64,000 nt of DNA. Source: Pandoraea bronchicola (lineage in GTDB: Bacteria; Pseudomonadota; Gammaproteobacteria; Burkholderiales; Burkholderiaceae). The stretch is taken from the NCBI RefSeq assembly GCF_902459805.1, contig NZ_CABPST010000001.1, positions 248,001 through 312,000 on the forward strand, given 5' to 3'. This document shows, one piece after another, positions 48,049 to 56,914 of this stretch. A program made the position numbers and the translations under genes. Position 1 is the first letter of the stretch, and every line of letters begins with the position of its first letter. Under the pieces are notes generated by a model. It made no database searches. It was not told the origin of the DNA and was given only the letters and a program-made list of their open reading frames with translations.

Positions 48049-49530
48049 GTGCCGCGCAGCTTCCGTATCATCGGTTCTCTCCGGCGGCGCGCAGAATCTC
48101 GTGCGCCGTGTCGTATTCCCAATGCTTACCTCGTTGCCGCGACGGCAACGCTATGCCTCATGCTCGTTCCGCTGATAGTTGCCTGCGCACTGTTCATGGA
48201 GAACATGGATTCCACCGTGTTGTCCACCTCCTTGCCGTTGATCGCCAAAGATCTCGGCGAGAGCCCGATCACGCTCAAGCTGGCGCTCACCACCTACCTC
48301 ATCAGCCTGGCGGTGTTCATCCCGATCAGCGGTTGGATCGCCGACCGCTTCGGCACGCGCAACGTCTTTCGCACGGCCATTGGGGTGTTCGTGCTCGCCT
48401 CGATCGGCTGCGGCGTCTCGACCAATCTGACGGAACTGGTCATTGCTCGCTTCGTGCAAGGCATGGGTGGCGCGATGATGGTGCCGGTGGGACGCCTCGC
48501 ATTGCTCAAGTCTGTGGAGAAGCGCGACATGGTGCGCGCGCTCAACTACCTCACGATCCCCGCGCTGGTCGGCCCGGTGCTCGGTCCACCCCTTGGCGGC
48601 TTCATCACCACGTATTGGCACTGGCGCTGGATCTTCTTCATCAACATTCCGATTGGCGTGCTCGGTTTCATCCTGGCGACGAAGTACATTCCCGATCTGT
48701 ATGAGGAAGAAATCCCCCCGCTCGACGTCAAGGGCTTCATCCTGTCGGGCCTGGGACTGTCGATCCTGATGCTGGGCTTGTCCACCATCGGCCGCCATCT
48801 GATTCCCACGCCGCTTGCGCTGGGACTCGTCGCCATCGGCGCCGCATTGCTGGTCTCGTATCTGCATCACGCGAAGGGACTCACGCACCCGCTGCTGCGA
48901 CTCGATCTGTTCCGTATCCCCACGTTCCGCGCCGGTGTCGCGGGTGGCACGCTGTTCCGCATTGGCGTAGGGGCAACGCCATTCCTGCTGCCATTGATGC
49001 TGCAACTCGGTTTCGGCATGACACCGATGGAATCTGGCGCGCTGACGTTCATTTCCGCCGCAGGTGCGATGTTCATGAAGACACTCTCGCTGCGCATTCT
49101 GCAACGATGGGGCTTCCGCCGGGTACTGATGACCAATGCGCTCATCGCGTCGGCGACGATCGGCAGCTACGGTTTATTCACCGAACAGACCTCGCATCTG
49201 GTGATCCTCGGCACGCTGCTGTTCGGCGGATGCTTCCGCTCGTTGCAGTTCACCAGTCTGAATGCGATCTCGTACGCCGACGTGCCGGCGCAGCGCATGA
49301 GTCAGGCGACGAGTCTGGCCAGCGTCGCGCAACAGGTCTCGCTCACGCTTGGCATCACCATCGGGGCTGCGGTGTTGCAAACGTCGTCCTGGCTGCACGG
49401 ACGCGATCATGTGACCAATGTCGATTTCCCCTGGGCCTTCCTGACCGTGGCGCTGATCGCCGTGAGTTCGACGATTTCGGTTGCGCGTCTCGCGCGCGAT
49501 GCTGGCAGTGAGCTGGCGCAGCGTAGCTGA
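48049..49530 (+). CDS. MFS transporter, DHA2-like drug efflux type
   Basis: A 493-residue (or 456 if the ATG at 48160 is used) major facilitator. Motif A is seen as GWIADRFGTRNVF, ARFVQGMGGAMMVPVGRLAL is helix 4, and LVGPVLGPPLGGFI is motif C of drug:H+ antiporters; the first-helix MENMDSTVLSTSLPLIA is typical of DHA2 proteins. The first 37 residues of the long form are basic and poorly hydrophobic, and neither ATG has a convincing ribosome binding site, so the start is uncertain. It is preceded by a 248-bp gap without recognisable features and ends in a very strong terminator. Substrate unknown. Confidence 0.85.
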   Translation: MPRSFRIIGSLRRRAESRAPCRIPNAYLVAATATLCLMLVPLIVACALFMENMDSTVLSTSLPLIAKDLGESPITLKLALTTYLISLAVFIPISGWIADRFGTRNVFRTAIGVFVLASIGCGVSTNLTELVIARFVQGMGGAMMVPVGRLALLKSVEKRDMVRALNYLTIPALVGPVLGPPLGGFITTYWHWRWIFFINIPIGVLGFILATKYIPDLYEEEIPPLDVKGFILSGLGLSILMLGLSTIGRHLIPTPLALGLVAIGAALLVSYLHHAKGLTHPLLRLDLFRIPTFRAGVAGGTLFRIGVGATPFLLPLMLQLGFGMTPMESGALTFISAAGAMFMKTLSLRILQRWGFRRVLMTNALIASATIGSYGLFTEQTSHLVILGTLLFGGCFRSLQFTSLNAISYADVPAQRMSQATSLASVAQQVSLTLGITIGAAVLQTSSWLHGRDHVTNVDFPWAFLTVALIAVSSTISVARLARDAGSELAQRS

Positions 49531-49564
49531 CGCCCCCCGCCAAAAGCATGCCGTCAGAAATGAC

Positions 49565-49596
49565 AACGCCCGGGACACGATGTCCCGGGCGTTTTT
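49565..49596 (+). terminator. Strong Rho-independent terminator
   Basis: A perfect 13-bp stem AACGCCCGGGACA / TGTCCCGGGCGTT with a 3-nt loop followed by TTT, 34 bp after the MFS stop. It lies between convergent genes and may also act for purU on the minus strand. Confidence 0.92.
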
Positions 49597-49620
49597 GCTT
49601 GCTGCGGCGCTCGGCCGTGG

Positions 49621-50493
49621 TTAGCGGAAGATCACCGTCTTGTGGCCGTTGAGCAGAATGCGGTGCTCGGCGTGATAACGCACCGCACGCGCAAGCGCCA
49701 CACACTCCACGTCGCGACCGATCGCGGTCAGTTGCTCGGGGTCCATCGCGTGATCCACGCGCTCGACTTCCTGTTCGATGATCGGACCTTCGTCGAGATC
49801 GGACGTCACGTAGTGCGCCGTCGCCCCGATCAGCTTCACGCCACGGTCGAAGGCCTGATAGTAAGGCTTCGCCCCCTTGAAGCTCGGCAGGAACGAGTGA
49901 TGGATGTTGATCGCACGGCCCGCGAGCTTCTTGCACAGATCGCTCGAGAGCACCTGCATGTAGCGAGCGAGCACCACCAGATCGATGTTGTTGTCCTGCA
50001 CCAGCTCATATACCTTGGCTTCTTGCGCGGCCTTCGATTCCGGCGTCGAGTTCATGAGCGGCAGGTGATGGAACGGAATGTTGTAGCTTGCCGCCAACTG
50101 ATAGAAATCCTTGTGGTTCGAGACGATCACTGGAATTTCGATGTTGAGTTGGCCAGTCTTGTAGCGAAACAGCAGATCGTTCAGGCAGTGACCGATCTTC
50201 GAGACCATGAGCATGACGCGCGGCTTGAGCGCGGCGTCGACCAGTTCCCATTGCATCTCGTACTGCTCGGCGAGCGGCGCAAAGTCGCGCTGCAACGTGG
50301 CCAGATCGGTCTGACCCGGCAGTTGCTGAAAATGCACGCGCATGAAGAAGCCGCCGGTGAAACGATCATTGAACTGGGCCGAGTCGAGAATGTTGCCGCC
50401 GCGCTCCACCAGGAAACCGGCCACGGTGTGGACGATGCCAGGACGGTCCGGGCAGGACAACTTCAGGATGTAGCTATTTTCGATCGGTGCCAT
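49621..50493 (-). CDS. purU: Formyltetrahydrofolate deformylase
   Basis: A 290-residue PurU with an N-terminal ACT domain (about residues 7-80, LSCPDRPGIVHTVAGFL) and a C-terminal formyl-hydrolase domain. Catalytic residues are in INIHHSFLPSFKGAKPY (histidine) and ATAHYVTSDLDEGPII (aspartate). It releases formate and THF from 10-formyl-THF and so balances the one-carbon pool. An AGGAGC site precedes the start. Its downstream position from a folate-type FAD dehydrogenase gene (51570-54059) fits: demethylation there loads THF with one-carbon units that PurU can unload. Confidence 0.96.
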   Translation of the reverse strand: MAPIENSYILKLSCPDRPGIVHTVAGFLVERGGNILDSAQFNDRFTGGFFMRVHFQQLPGQTDLATLQRDFAPLAEQYEMQWELVDAALKPRVMLMVSKIGHCLNDLLFRYKTGQLNIEIPVIVSNHKDFYQLAASYNIPFHHLPLMNSTPESKAAQEAKVYELVQDNNIDLVVLARYMQVLSSDLCKKLAGRAINIHHSFLPSFKGAKPYYQAFDRGVKLIGATAHYVTSDLDEGPIIEQEVERVDHAMDPEQLTAIGRDVECVALARAVRYHAEHRILLNGHKTVIFR

Positions 50494-50571
50494 GATTGCT
50501 CCTGGGCAAAGGCTTGCAATGTCGTTGCAGTGTTGAAATTCTTGCCGGTGGCCGTGCGGCCGATTGCCGGG

Positions 50572-51423
50572 TTACTCGTCTGCCGGCTTGAACAGCGCCT
50601 CGATACCCGCGCAGTCCTTGACGCGAATGGCGCCTTCGCGCAGCAGGAAATCGAGACTCGCGAGGCTGGCGTCGACGGTCATCTTGCCGCGGGCGATCAC
50701 ATCGCGCACATCGCCGGCCGAGCACAGCCAGTGTGCGCTCGCCTCGCCGTCCTGGTTTTCGGGCACGAAGCCGCGCGGCAGCGCGAGGTCGTAGACGAAA
50801 ATCTGCTCGGACTGCACGCCCTCCGGAATCTCCGCGAGGATGTGCAGCGTGCGCCCGGGCCGCGCTTCGTTCGCCAGGTATGCCGGAATTCCGGCTTCTT
50901 CCCAGCATTCCTTGGCGAGCGTGTCACCCACGCCGATGCCGTTGCCGATGCCACCGGCGGCAGCATTGTCGAGACAACCGGGATCGGTCGCCTTGAGCAC
51001 GCTGCGCCGGGCGATCCACATCTTCGGCGCTTCTCCGACGAAGCGGGCCGGAACGTAGGCGTTCACATGCACGGCGAACGTGCGCGTGCCAAAAAAACGG
51101 GAGGCCGCGCGTTCGATCCACGCGAGCGGTGCGTCGTACAGCCGTTGACGGATGGCGTAACGCTCGTTGCGCCATCCGGTAATGCGCCCTTGCGCCGCCA
51201 ACGTCTCGATCACCGGTGCAAGCGCTTGCGTGCGCGCTTCGCATGTGTCGTGGCGCGGGTGAATACGCACGGCCAGCGAACTGATTTCGAACACGTCGGG
51301 CCAACGACACAGCGATTCGACGTCGCAACGGCGAATCCACCCATAACGCTGCGAACCGATCACAAGCGGCAGATGCGCCGTGTCGTCGAAGCGGCGCGCC
51401 GCCGCAATACAAGCAAAAGACAT
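50572..51423 (-). CDS. Nudix hydrolase, DUF4743-containing
   Basis: A 283-residue protein with an N-terminal DUF4743 domain (about 1-115, with the RYGWIRR motif) and a Nudix domain (about 118-250). The Nudix box is recognisable as GDTLAKECWEEAGI, but the conserved upstream glutamate position of the consensus is not acidic and K replaces the usual R, as happens in this plant/bacterial subfamily (thiamine-diphosphate-related Nudix proteins). It lies between purU and the FAD dehydrogenase gene on the same strand, 78 bp from the former. Function is putative. Confidence 0.82.
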   Translation of the reverse strand: MSFACIAAARRFDDTAHLPLVIGSQRYGWIRRCDVESLCRWPDVFEISSLAVRIHPRHDTCEARTQALAPVIETLAAQGRITGWRNERYAIRQRLYDAPLAWIERAASRFFGTRTFAVHVNAYVPARFVGEAPKMWIARRSVLKATDPGCLDNAAAGGIGNGIGVGDTLAKECWEEAGIPAYLANEARPGRTLHILAEIPEGVQSEQIFVYDLALPRGFVPENQDGEASAHWLCSAGDVRDVIARGKMTVDASLASLDFLLREGAIRVKDCAGIEALFKPADE

Positions 51424-51569
51424 ACGTCAAAGACCGGACGCGCCTCCATCGGAAGCGCGCAAAATCGGGGCAAAACCGGCATTTTACAGAAGCGGCGGCA
51501 AGTCCGCCCGGGTCCGGTGTCATGGCCCGCCCCGGCATCGGCATCACCCGCCGCTTCGGGGCGAGCCGG

Positions 51570-54059
51570 TCAAGCCTTCACGCGCTCGCCCTTCGGGTCG
51601 TACAAGGCGCGCAGTTGCACGCGGGCGTCGAGCCACTCACCTGCGAGATCGACCTGATAGCGGCCGGTTTCCACATACTCGGCAGTCACCGCGCCGTCGG
51701 GATTCGTCAGGAACGCGAGGGCGACAGGGGCCTCGATCGTGTGTCCATAGGCGGCGGATGAAATGAACCCGACCGGTTGGCCGTCGCGCAGCACGGCCTC
51801 GCCCCCCCAGAGCATCTTGTCGCTCGCGCCGTCGAGTGCCACGCTCACGAGCCGGCGGCGCACGCCCTTCGACTTGGCCAGCTCGACGGCCGCGCGGCCA
51901 GCGAACGGAATGTCGCTCGCCAGCTTGCACGCGAACGTCAGCCCGGCCTCTGCGGGATTCGTGTCCGGCGTCAGTTCTCGCCCCCAGGCGCGATAGCCCT
52001 TCTCGATGCGCAGCGAGTCGATGGCGTAGTAGCCCGCGTCCTTCAATCCGAACGCCGCGCCTGCCGCGTGCAGCGTCTCATAGACCCCCACCGCGAACTC
52101 GACGGGCACATACAGCTCCCAGCCCAATTCGCCGACATAGGTCAGCCGTGTCGCGCGCACCGTGGCATAGCCCAGATCGATGTCCCGGCTCGCGCCGAAG
52201 GGAAACGCCTCGTTCGAGAAGTCGGCTTTGGATACCTGCTGCAGCAGCGCGCGCGAATTCGGCCCCATGAGCGCCAGCACCGCGTACTGTCCGGTGACGT
52301 CGACCACTGTGCAGCGTGGGTCGCCGGGCAGCCTCGCGATGTGCCGTTCGAGATAGTCCATGTCGCGCGTGGTCTGGGCCGAGCCGGTAACCATCAGGTA
52401 CTGATCGGGCGCGAGGCGCGTGAGCGTGAAGTCCGATTCGTAGCCGCCGCGCTCGTTGAGCATGCCGGTGTAGACGGTGCGTCCCGGGGGTACGGCAACG
52501 TCGTTGGTACACAGCGCCTGCAATACACGCTCGGCGTCGCGTCCCTTGATGAGCAGCTTCGAGAACGAACTCATGTCGAACAGGGCCACGGCGTCTCGGC
52601 AAGCGCGATGCTCCGCCGCACTCCACCGATGCCAGTTCTGCTGACCGAAGCTGTACTCGATCTGCGCCTGCTCGGGCGACGGCGCGAAGAAATTCGGCCG
52701 CTCCCAACCCATCTTGCTGCCGAAGCACGCGCCCTTGGCGAGCAAGGTGGCATACAGCGCAGAACGACGGAACGGACGCGCCGTATCCAGCTCGCGATTC
52801 GGCCACGGCATCGCGTAGTGCAGGCCGAGCGTCTCTTTCACGCGATCGTGCAGCCACGTGTCGTTGCCGTTGAATCCCGCAAAGCGCCGAATGTCGACGG
52901 GCCAGAGGTCCATCGTCGGCTCACCGGCGACAATCCACTCCGCGAGCGCCATTCCCGCCCCGCCCGCCGATGCAATGCCCATCGAGTTAAAGCCCGCACC
53001 GACGTAGAAATTCCGCAACTCGGGCGCCTCGCCGAGAATGAAGTTGTTGTCCGGGGTAAACGACTCAGGGCCGTTGTAGAACTGCCGGACCTGCGCCGTC
53101 TCCAGCGCGGGTACGCGAATCAGCGCGTTCTCCATCAGGATCTCGAACTGGTCCCAGTCGTCGGGCAGCAGTTGAAACTCGAAATTCTCGGGGATACCGT
53201 TCATGCCCCAAGGTTTGGCGTTCGGCTCGAAGCCGCCCATCACGAGGCCACCGACCTCTTCCTTGAAGTAGATGTACCCGTCCGGATCGCGCATGACCGG
53301 CAGATCGGGATGCACGCCCGCTATCCGCTCCGTCACGATGTAGTAGTGCTCGGCCGAGTGCAACGGCACCGTCACGCCACACATCCGGCCTACGGCCTTG
53401 GCCCACTGGCCGGCGCAGTTGACAACGATCTCGGCGTCGATGCGCCCGTGCTCCCCGTTCTTGTGACGCCAGGACACCCCCGTCGCCGTGCGAATGCCAT
53501 TAGGCGATGCTGTGTGGATCTCGGAGATACGCGTGTTCTCGGCAATGCGCACGCCGCGGCTTCGCGCGCCTCGGGCCAGTGCCTGCGTCAGATCGGTCGG
53601 ATTGGCCTTGCCATCGCCCGGCAGCCACACGGCCCCCGCAAGATCGTCGGTACGCATCACGGGCCAGAGTTCGCCCGCCTCACGTGGCGAGATCACATCG
53701 CATTGCACGCCGTACGCGCGCGCCACGGCCGCCGTGCGCTTGAGTTGCGTCATGCGCTCATGCGTACGCGCCACCGACAACGACCCGCAGGGCTTCCAGC
53801 CCGTGCCGAGCCCCGTTTCCGCTTCGAGTTCGCTGTAGAGCTTCGTCGAGTAGCGGATGAGCTTCGTCATGCTCTCTTGCGAGCGCAACTGACCCACCAG
53901 CCCCGCCGCGTGCCACGTCGTGCCGCAAGACAACTGTCCTTGCTCCAGCAGAACGACATCCGTCCAGCCCAGCTTGGCGAGGTGATAAGCGACGGAACAA
54001 CCGACGATACCGCCGCCGACAATGACGACGCGGGCGTGAGTGGGCAAAGCTGAAGTCAT
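51570..54059 (-). CDS. FAD-dependent dehydrogenase with GcvT domain (dimethylglycine/sarcosine dehydrogenase-like)
   Basis: An 829-residue two-domain enzyme. The N-terminal DAO-type FAD domain (1-420) has the dinucleotide motif VVIVGGGIVGCS and H50 in CGTTWHAAGL, which in dimethylglycine dehydrogenases carries covalent FAD. A FAO/GcvT-like THF-binding region follows (about 480-829). The enzyme would demethylate an N-methylated amine such as dimethylglycine or sarcosine, passing the one-carbon unit to THF. A GGAG site precedes the ATG. purU nearby supports a folate link. The exact substrate is not determined. Confidence 0.87.
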   Translation of the reverse strand: MTSALPTHARVVIVGGGIVGCSVAYHLAKLGWTDVVLLEQGQLSCGTTWHAAGLVGQLRSQESMTKLIRYSTKLYSELEAETGLGTGWKPCGSLSVARTHERMTQLKRTAAVARAYGVQCDVISPREAGELWPVMRTDDLAGAVWLPGDGKANPTDLTQALARGARSRGVRIAENTRISEIHTASPNGIRTATGVSWRHKNGEHGRIDAEIVVNCAGQWAKAVGRMCGVTVPLHSAEHYYIVTERIAGVHPDLPVMRDPDGYIYFKEEVGGLVMGGFEPNAKPWGMNGIPENFEFQLLPDDWDQFEILMENALIRVPALETAQVRQFYNGPESFTPDNNFILGEAPELRNFYVGAGFNSMGIASAGGAGMALAEWIVAGEPTMDLWPVDIRRFAGFNGNDTWLHDRVKETLGLHYAMPWPNRELDTARPFRRSALYATLLAKGACFGSKMGWERPNFFAPSPEQAQIEYSFGQQNWHRWSAAEHRACRDAVALFDMSSFSKLLIKGRDAERVLQALCTNDVAVPPGRTVYTGMLNERGGYESDFTLTRLAPDQYLMVTGSAQTTRDMDYLERHIARLPGDPRCTVVDVTGQYAVLALMGPNSRALLQQVSKADFSNEAFPFGASRDIDLGYATVRATRLTYVGELGWELYVPVEFAVGVYETLHAAGAAFGLKDAGYYAIDSLRIEKGYRAWGRELTPDTNPAEAGLTFACKLASDIPFAGRAAVELAKSKGVRRRLVSVALDGASDKMLWGGEAVLRDGQPVGFISSAAYGHTIEAPVALAFLTNPDGAVTAEYVETGRYQVDLAGEWLDARVQLRALYDPKGERVKA

Positions 54060-54154
54060 GAGGGGCTCCCGAATGGACCCGGGCCGATGACGAACCCGTC
54101 ATGACCCGGGCGATGCCGTAGGCGATGTCATGAGATTACGCAAAGCACGCCATC

Positions 54155-54172
54155 TTTGCAATAATTTGCAAA
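54155..54172. promoter_or_regulatory. TTTGCAA-N4-TTGCAAA inverted repeat
   Basis: A perfect 7-bp inverted repeat in an AT-rich pocket about 96 bp upstream of the FAD dehydrogenase start and 90 bp past the phnN stop. Its position suits an operator or activator site for the dehydrogenase promoter; no dedicated regulator gene is adjacent. Confidence 0.45.
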
Positions 54173-54260
54173 ATAACGACACGTATTGCCACATTCACAT
54201 CACCGTCACGTCCGGCATCCCGGCCATTGCGGGGTTTCGATACCCGCACCTCCGTACCGA

Positions 54261-54833
54261 TCAGACTGCGTCCCGCCCCGTTAGCAAGTGGAGGAGACGA
54301 TCGCCCGCCTGAGCAAGCGCGCCGTCGTTGGCGATGACTGAAAGCGGGACACCTTCGGGCGGTGTCCATGCCACCTGATGCGCCACGCGCTTGTCGAGCG
54401 CGTCGCCGGTTTCGCGGCCGCGATTGGCAAGGCGCTGCGCACGCACCGCCGGATCGACTCGGATTTCCACCAGATGCAGGCGCTCACGGTAGCGATGCAC
54501 TGCGTGTTCCAGAAACGCGCGCGAACCGTTGATGACGACATTCGCCCCGGCTGCCAGCCAGGCGTCGATCTCGATGCCGATGCCGTACCGGCAGTCGTGG
54601 CTTGTCCAGTCGAGCGCGAAGCAACCCAGCGCGTGCCGTACCGCGAATTCCGTGTGCGACAGCGCGATGTGGTTTTCCCCGGCGGACGGCGCACGCGTGA
54701 TGTAGCGATGCGCGAAAAGCACCGGCGTGCCCCCCGCCGATGCCGTGTCGATGCGCTCGCGCGCGTACGCCAGCAACGAGTCCTTGCCGGCGCCCGACGG
54801 TCCCATGACGTAAAAGAGACGTGCGAGATTCAT
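54261..54833 (-). CDS. phnN: Ribose 1,5-bisphosphate phosphokinase
   Basis: A 190-residue kinase of the guanylate-kinase-like fold. The P-loop is GPSGAGKDSLL (residues 11-21), and HRYITRAPSAGENHIALS is typical of PhnN. It phosphorylates ribose 1,5-bisphosphate to PRPP, the last step of the C-P lyase pathway. The ATG at 54833 overlaps the DUF1045 stop (ATGA), so it is translationally coupled; the longer open frame upstream is spurious. It is the third gene of the phnF operon. Confidence 0.93.
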   Translation of the reverse strand: MNLARLFYVMGPSGAGKDSLLAYARERIDTASAGGTPVLFAHRYITRAPSAGENHIALSHTEFAVRHALGCFALDWTSHDCRYGIGIEIDAWLAAGANVVINGSRAFLEHAVHRYRERLHLVEIRVDPAVRAQRLANRGRETGDALDKRVAHQVAWTPPEGVPLSVIANDGALAQAGDRLLHLLTGRDAV

Positions 54834-55579
54834 GCCGCCTCCCCGAGGAAGAAACGTTCGTGCAGCAAGAACGGCTCGCCGGGCGAGGGTTGCACGAAAA
54901 GCGCCAGACTGTCGGCGCGCATCGCCCCAAGCGCCTGCACCCGCGGCTGCCACCAGTTGATGATCGCGGCGGCGTCGCTCGCGTCGACACGATCGGACAG
55001 CGTGACGTGAAATCGAAATTCTTCGAGCACGTACGGATAGCCCCAATGCGCGAGCAACTCGCGTTGCCGTGACGACAGCGATGGCGCGTGACGTTTGGCC
55101 AATTCTGCGTCTGTGAGCGGTGCCCGCAGATCGTCGAACGCCTGCACGCAGTCGGCTGCGAGCGCATCGACAGCTTTCGCCCCCGCAGACCCGATCGTGG
55201 GACGCAGTGCAACGAAACCCGGGCGCTTGCCGTTATCGGTATCGACGACATCGGCATGCACCGCGAGATCGAAGGGCGCATGACGCGCCGCGACCACAGC
55301 CGCAATGCCACGCAGGTCACCAAGCCGAGCCTGGGGCGCGAGCCTCATCGGCGCCTTGAGCGTGGCGTGCAATCCGTAGCGGCGCGGATCGGCCGTCACG
55401 TCATGCAACGTGCGCGATAGCCCCGGCACCTGCGGCGCATTGAGACTGCGGCCGGTGATCGCGTCACGTCCGAGCCACCGGCTGCCTTCGTTCCACCAAC
55501 ACGAGCCAGCCGGGGGCGCGTAGTAGATCGCGAAGCGTGCCACGGACAAATCGAGAGCCAGTTGCGGCGCTTCGCTCAT
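54830..55579 (-). CDS. DUF1045 protein, 2H phosphoesterase-like, phosphonate-operon associated
   Basis: A 249-residue protein of the type recurrently found in C-P lyase operons. Two H-x-T motifs, in LHATLKAPMRL and RFHVTLSDR, are the signature of 2H phosphoesterases, which open cyclic phosphates. It overlaps phnF and phnN by 4 bases on each side. No phnP gene (5-phosphoribosyl 1,2-cyclic phosphate phosphodiesterase) is present in the window, and this protein sits exactly next to phnN, which needs the PhnP product. I infer that it carries out the PhnP step; this is not demonstrated by the sequence. Confidence 0.85.
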   Translation of the reverse strand: MSEAPQLALDLSVARFAIYYAPPAGSCWWNEGSRWLGRDAITGRSLNAPQVPGLSRTLHDVTADPRRYGLHATLKAPMRLAPQARLGDLRGIAAVVAARHAPFDLAVHADVVDTDNGKRPGFVALRPTIGSAGAKAVDALAADCVQAFDDLRAPLTDAELAKRHAPSLSSRQRELLAHWGYPYVLEEFRFHVTLSDRVDASDAAAIINWWQPRVQALGAMRADSLALFVQPSPGEPFLLHERFFLGEAA

Positions 55580-56337
55580 GCCATCTCTCCCTGCACGACG
55601 AGTTGCATGCGATCTGCCGGGAAATAGGCGATGCCGTACTTGACCGGCTTGCCCGCGTCGTCGATGTCGGTGCTCTCCACACTCAGCACCGGTTGCTGAC
55701 GATTGATGCCGAGATACCGCGCGATCTCGGCATCGGGAAGCCGCGCGCCGATACGGCTCTCGCGACGCGTGTAGTCCGTGACACCGAAGCTCGCCAGCGT
55801 TGCACTGATCGACGTGTGCTGTGCGAAGACGTCCGGGAAGTCGGGAAAGCGCGACGCCGGAAACCAGTTCTCGCTGTACGCAAGCGGCAGTTCGATGCCT
55901 TGCGCGTCAAGACTGCGACGCGTCAGTTCCACGCGATACACCGGCGTACCCACACGAACCTCGAGCGCGTGCGCCACGTTTGCCTCGGCTTTCACTTTCT
56001 GCGCCGAGAGAATCTGCTGCGCCGTCTTGAGATTGTGTTGAGAGAGATTTTCGGTAAACCGCGTGCGGCGCCCGATCACGTAGCCAATGGCGCCCGCCTG
56101 CACGAAGGTGCCGCGGCCGTGCTCGACATTCACGAGTCCCTGCTCCGAGAGTCCGAGAATGGCGCGGCGCACCGTGTGACGGTTCACACCAAAGCGCTGC
56201 GCGAGTTCGGTCTCGCTCGGCAGACGATCGTCAGGCAAGCCTTCGCCATAGCGGCGCTCACCGATTTCCGTGGCAAGAATCTGCGCAATCTGCCGCCAGA
56301 CGGCGACACCGCCACCCCGTTCGAGTTGTGCTGTCAT
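55576..56337 (-). CDS. phnF: GntR/HutC-type phosphonate regulator
   Basis: A 253-residue GntR regulator of the HutC/PhnF branch: winged helix at about residues 8-78 (LPSETELAQRFGVNRHTVRR) and a C-terminal UTRA domain (about 95-245). I chose the ATG at 56337 (MTAQLERGGGVAVWRQI); an in-frame GTG at 56409 would add 24 residues without family similarity. It is divergent from phnG and co-transcribed with DUF1045 and phnN. PhnF-type proteins repress C-P lyase genes, probably released by a phosphonate pathway ligand or phosphate limitation. Confidence 0.9.
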   Translation of the reverse strand: MTAQLERGGGVAVWRQIAQILATEIGERRYGEGLPDDRLPSETELAQRFGVNRHTVRRAILGLSEQGLVNVEHGRGTFVQAGAIGYVIGRRTRFTENLSQHNLKTAQQILSAQKVKAEANVAHALEVRVGTPVYRVELTRRSLDAQGIELPLAYSENWFPASRFPDFPDVFAQHTSISATLASFGVTDYTRRESRIGARLPDAEIARYLGINRQQPVLSVESTDIDDAGKPVKYGIAYFPADRMQLVVQGEMA

Positions 56338-56411
56338 GAAATTGACACCCGGCAAAGTTGTAATGGGTTCGCGTGCATTACCCCAGTAGAAGCCATTGCG
56401 ATCATACACAC

Positions 56412-56427
56412 GTCTATACGACTAGAC
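56412..56427. promoter_or_regulatory. Candidate PhnF operator in the phnF-phnG divergent region
   Basis: GTCTA-N6-TAGAC, an inverted repeat with the half-sites expected for HutC-type GntR proteins. It lies 4 bp before the phnG ATG and about 75 bp before the phnF ATG. TATACG (plus) and TATAGA (minus) -10-like hexamers overlap it. phnG has no visible Shine-Dalgarno sequence, so its mRNA may be leaderless or nearly so. Confidence 0.55.
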
Positions 56428-56431
56428 AATC

Positions 56432-56914
56432 ATGCCAAACACCTCTTCCAACCCCGTGCGTGACGAGGGCAACGCTGCCCCGCCTGCGCGTGCGCAATGG
56501 CTCGCACTGCTTGCCCGCGCCACGCGCGACGAGCTTGACGACGCCATCGCCCGCTGCCCGGACGCCCCCGAATTTGTCTGGCTGCGCGCGCCGCAGACCG
56601 GGCTGGTGATGGTGCAGGGACGCGTCGGCGGCAGCGGCGAGCGCTTCAATCTCGGTGAGACGACCGTCACGCGCTGCACGCTGCGTCAACACGATGGTGT
56701 CGTTGGCACCGGTTATGTGCTCGGCCGCGAGGCGGAGCGTGCCGTGCGCGTGGCGCGTCTCGATGCCTTGATGCAGATGCCGCGTCACCGCAACGTGCTC
56801 GCCGCTGGCCCGCTCGCCGCGATCGCCGGACGTCTGGCCGCCGTCGCCGCGCAGAGCGACGCCGACACGGCCGCGAGCCGCGTCGAATTCTTCACCATGG
56901 TCCGGGAGGCCTGA
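56432..56914 (+). CDS. phnG: C-P lyase core subunit PhnG
   Basis: A 160-residue PhnG, part of the PhnGHIJ core. LGETTVTRCTLR and GTGYVLGREAERAVRVARLDAL are characteristic. Together with PhnH, PhnI and PhnL it attaches the phosphonate to ribose at the triphosphate of ATP, releasing adenine. The N-terminal 20 residues are a short polar extension. It is the first gene of the plus-strand phn operon and runs directly into phnH with no gap. Confidence 0.95.
   Translation: MPNTSSNPVRDEGNAAPPARAQWLALLARATRDELDDAIARCPDAPEFVWLRAPQTGLVMVQGRVGGSGERFNLGETTVTRCTLRQHDGVVGTGYVLGREAERAVRVARLDALMQMPRHRNVLAAGPLAAIAGRLAAVAAQSDADTAASRVEFFTMVREA

Noticed and set aside
49642-51657. A 671-codon plus-strand frame opposite purU and the Nudix gene.
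   Set aside because: Covers two convincing minus-strand genes and has no motif of its own.
51777-54053. A 758-codon plus-strand frame opposite the FAD dehydrogenase.
   Set aside because: Antisense shadow; the minus-strand gene has clear FAD and GcvT motifs.
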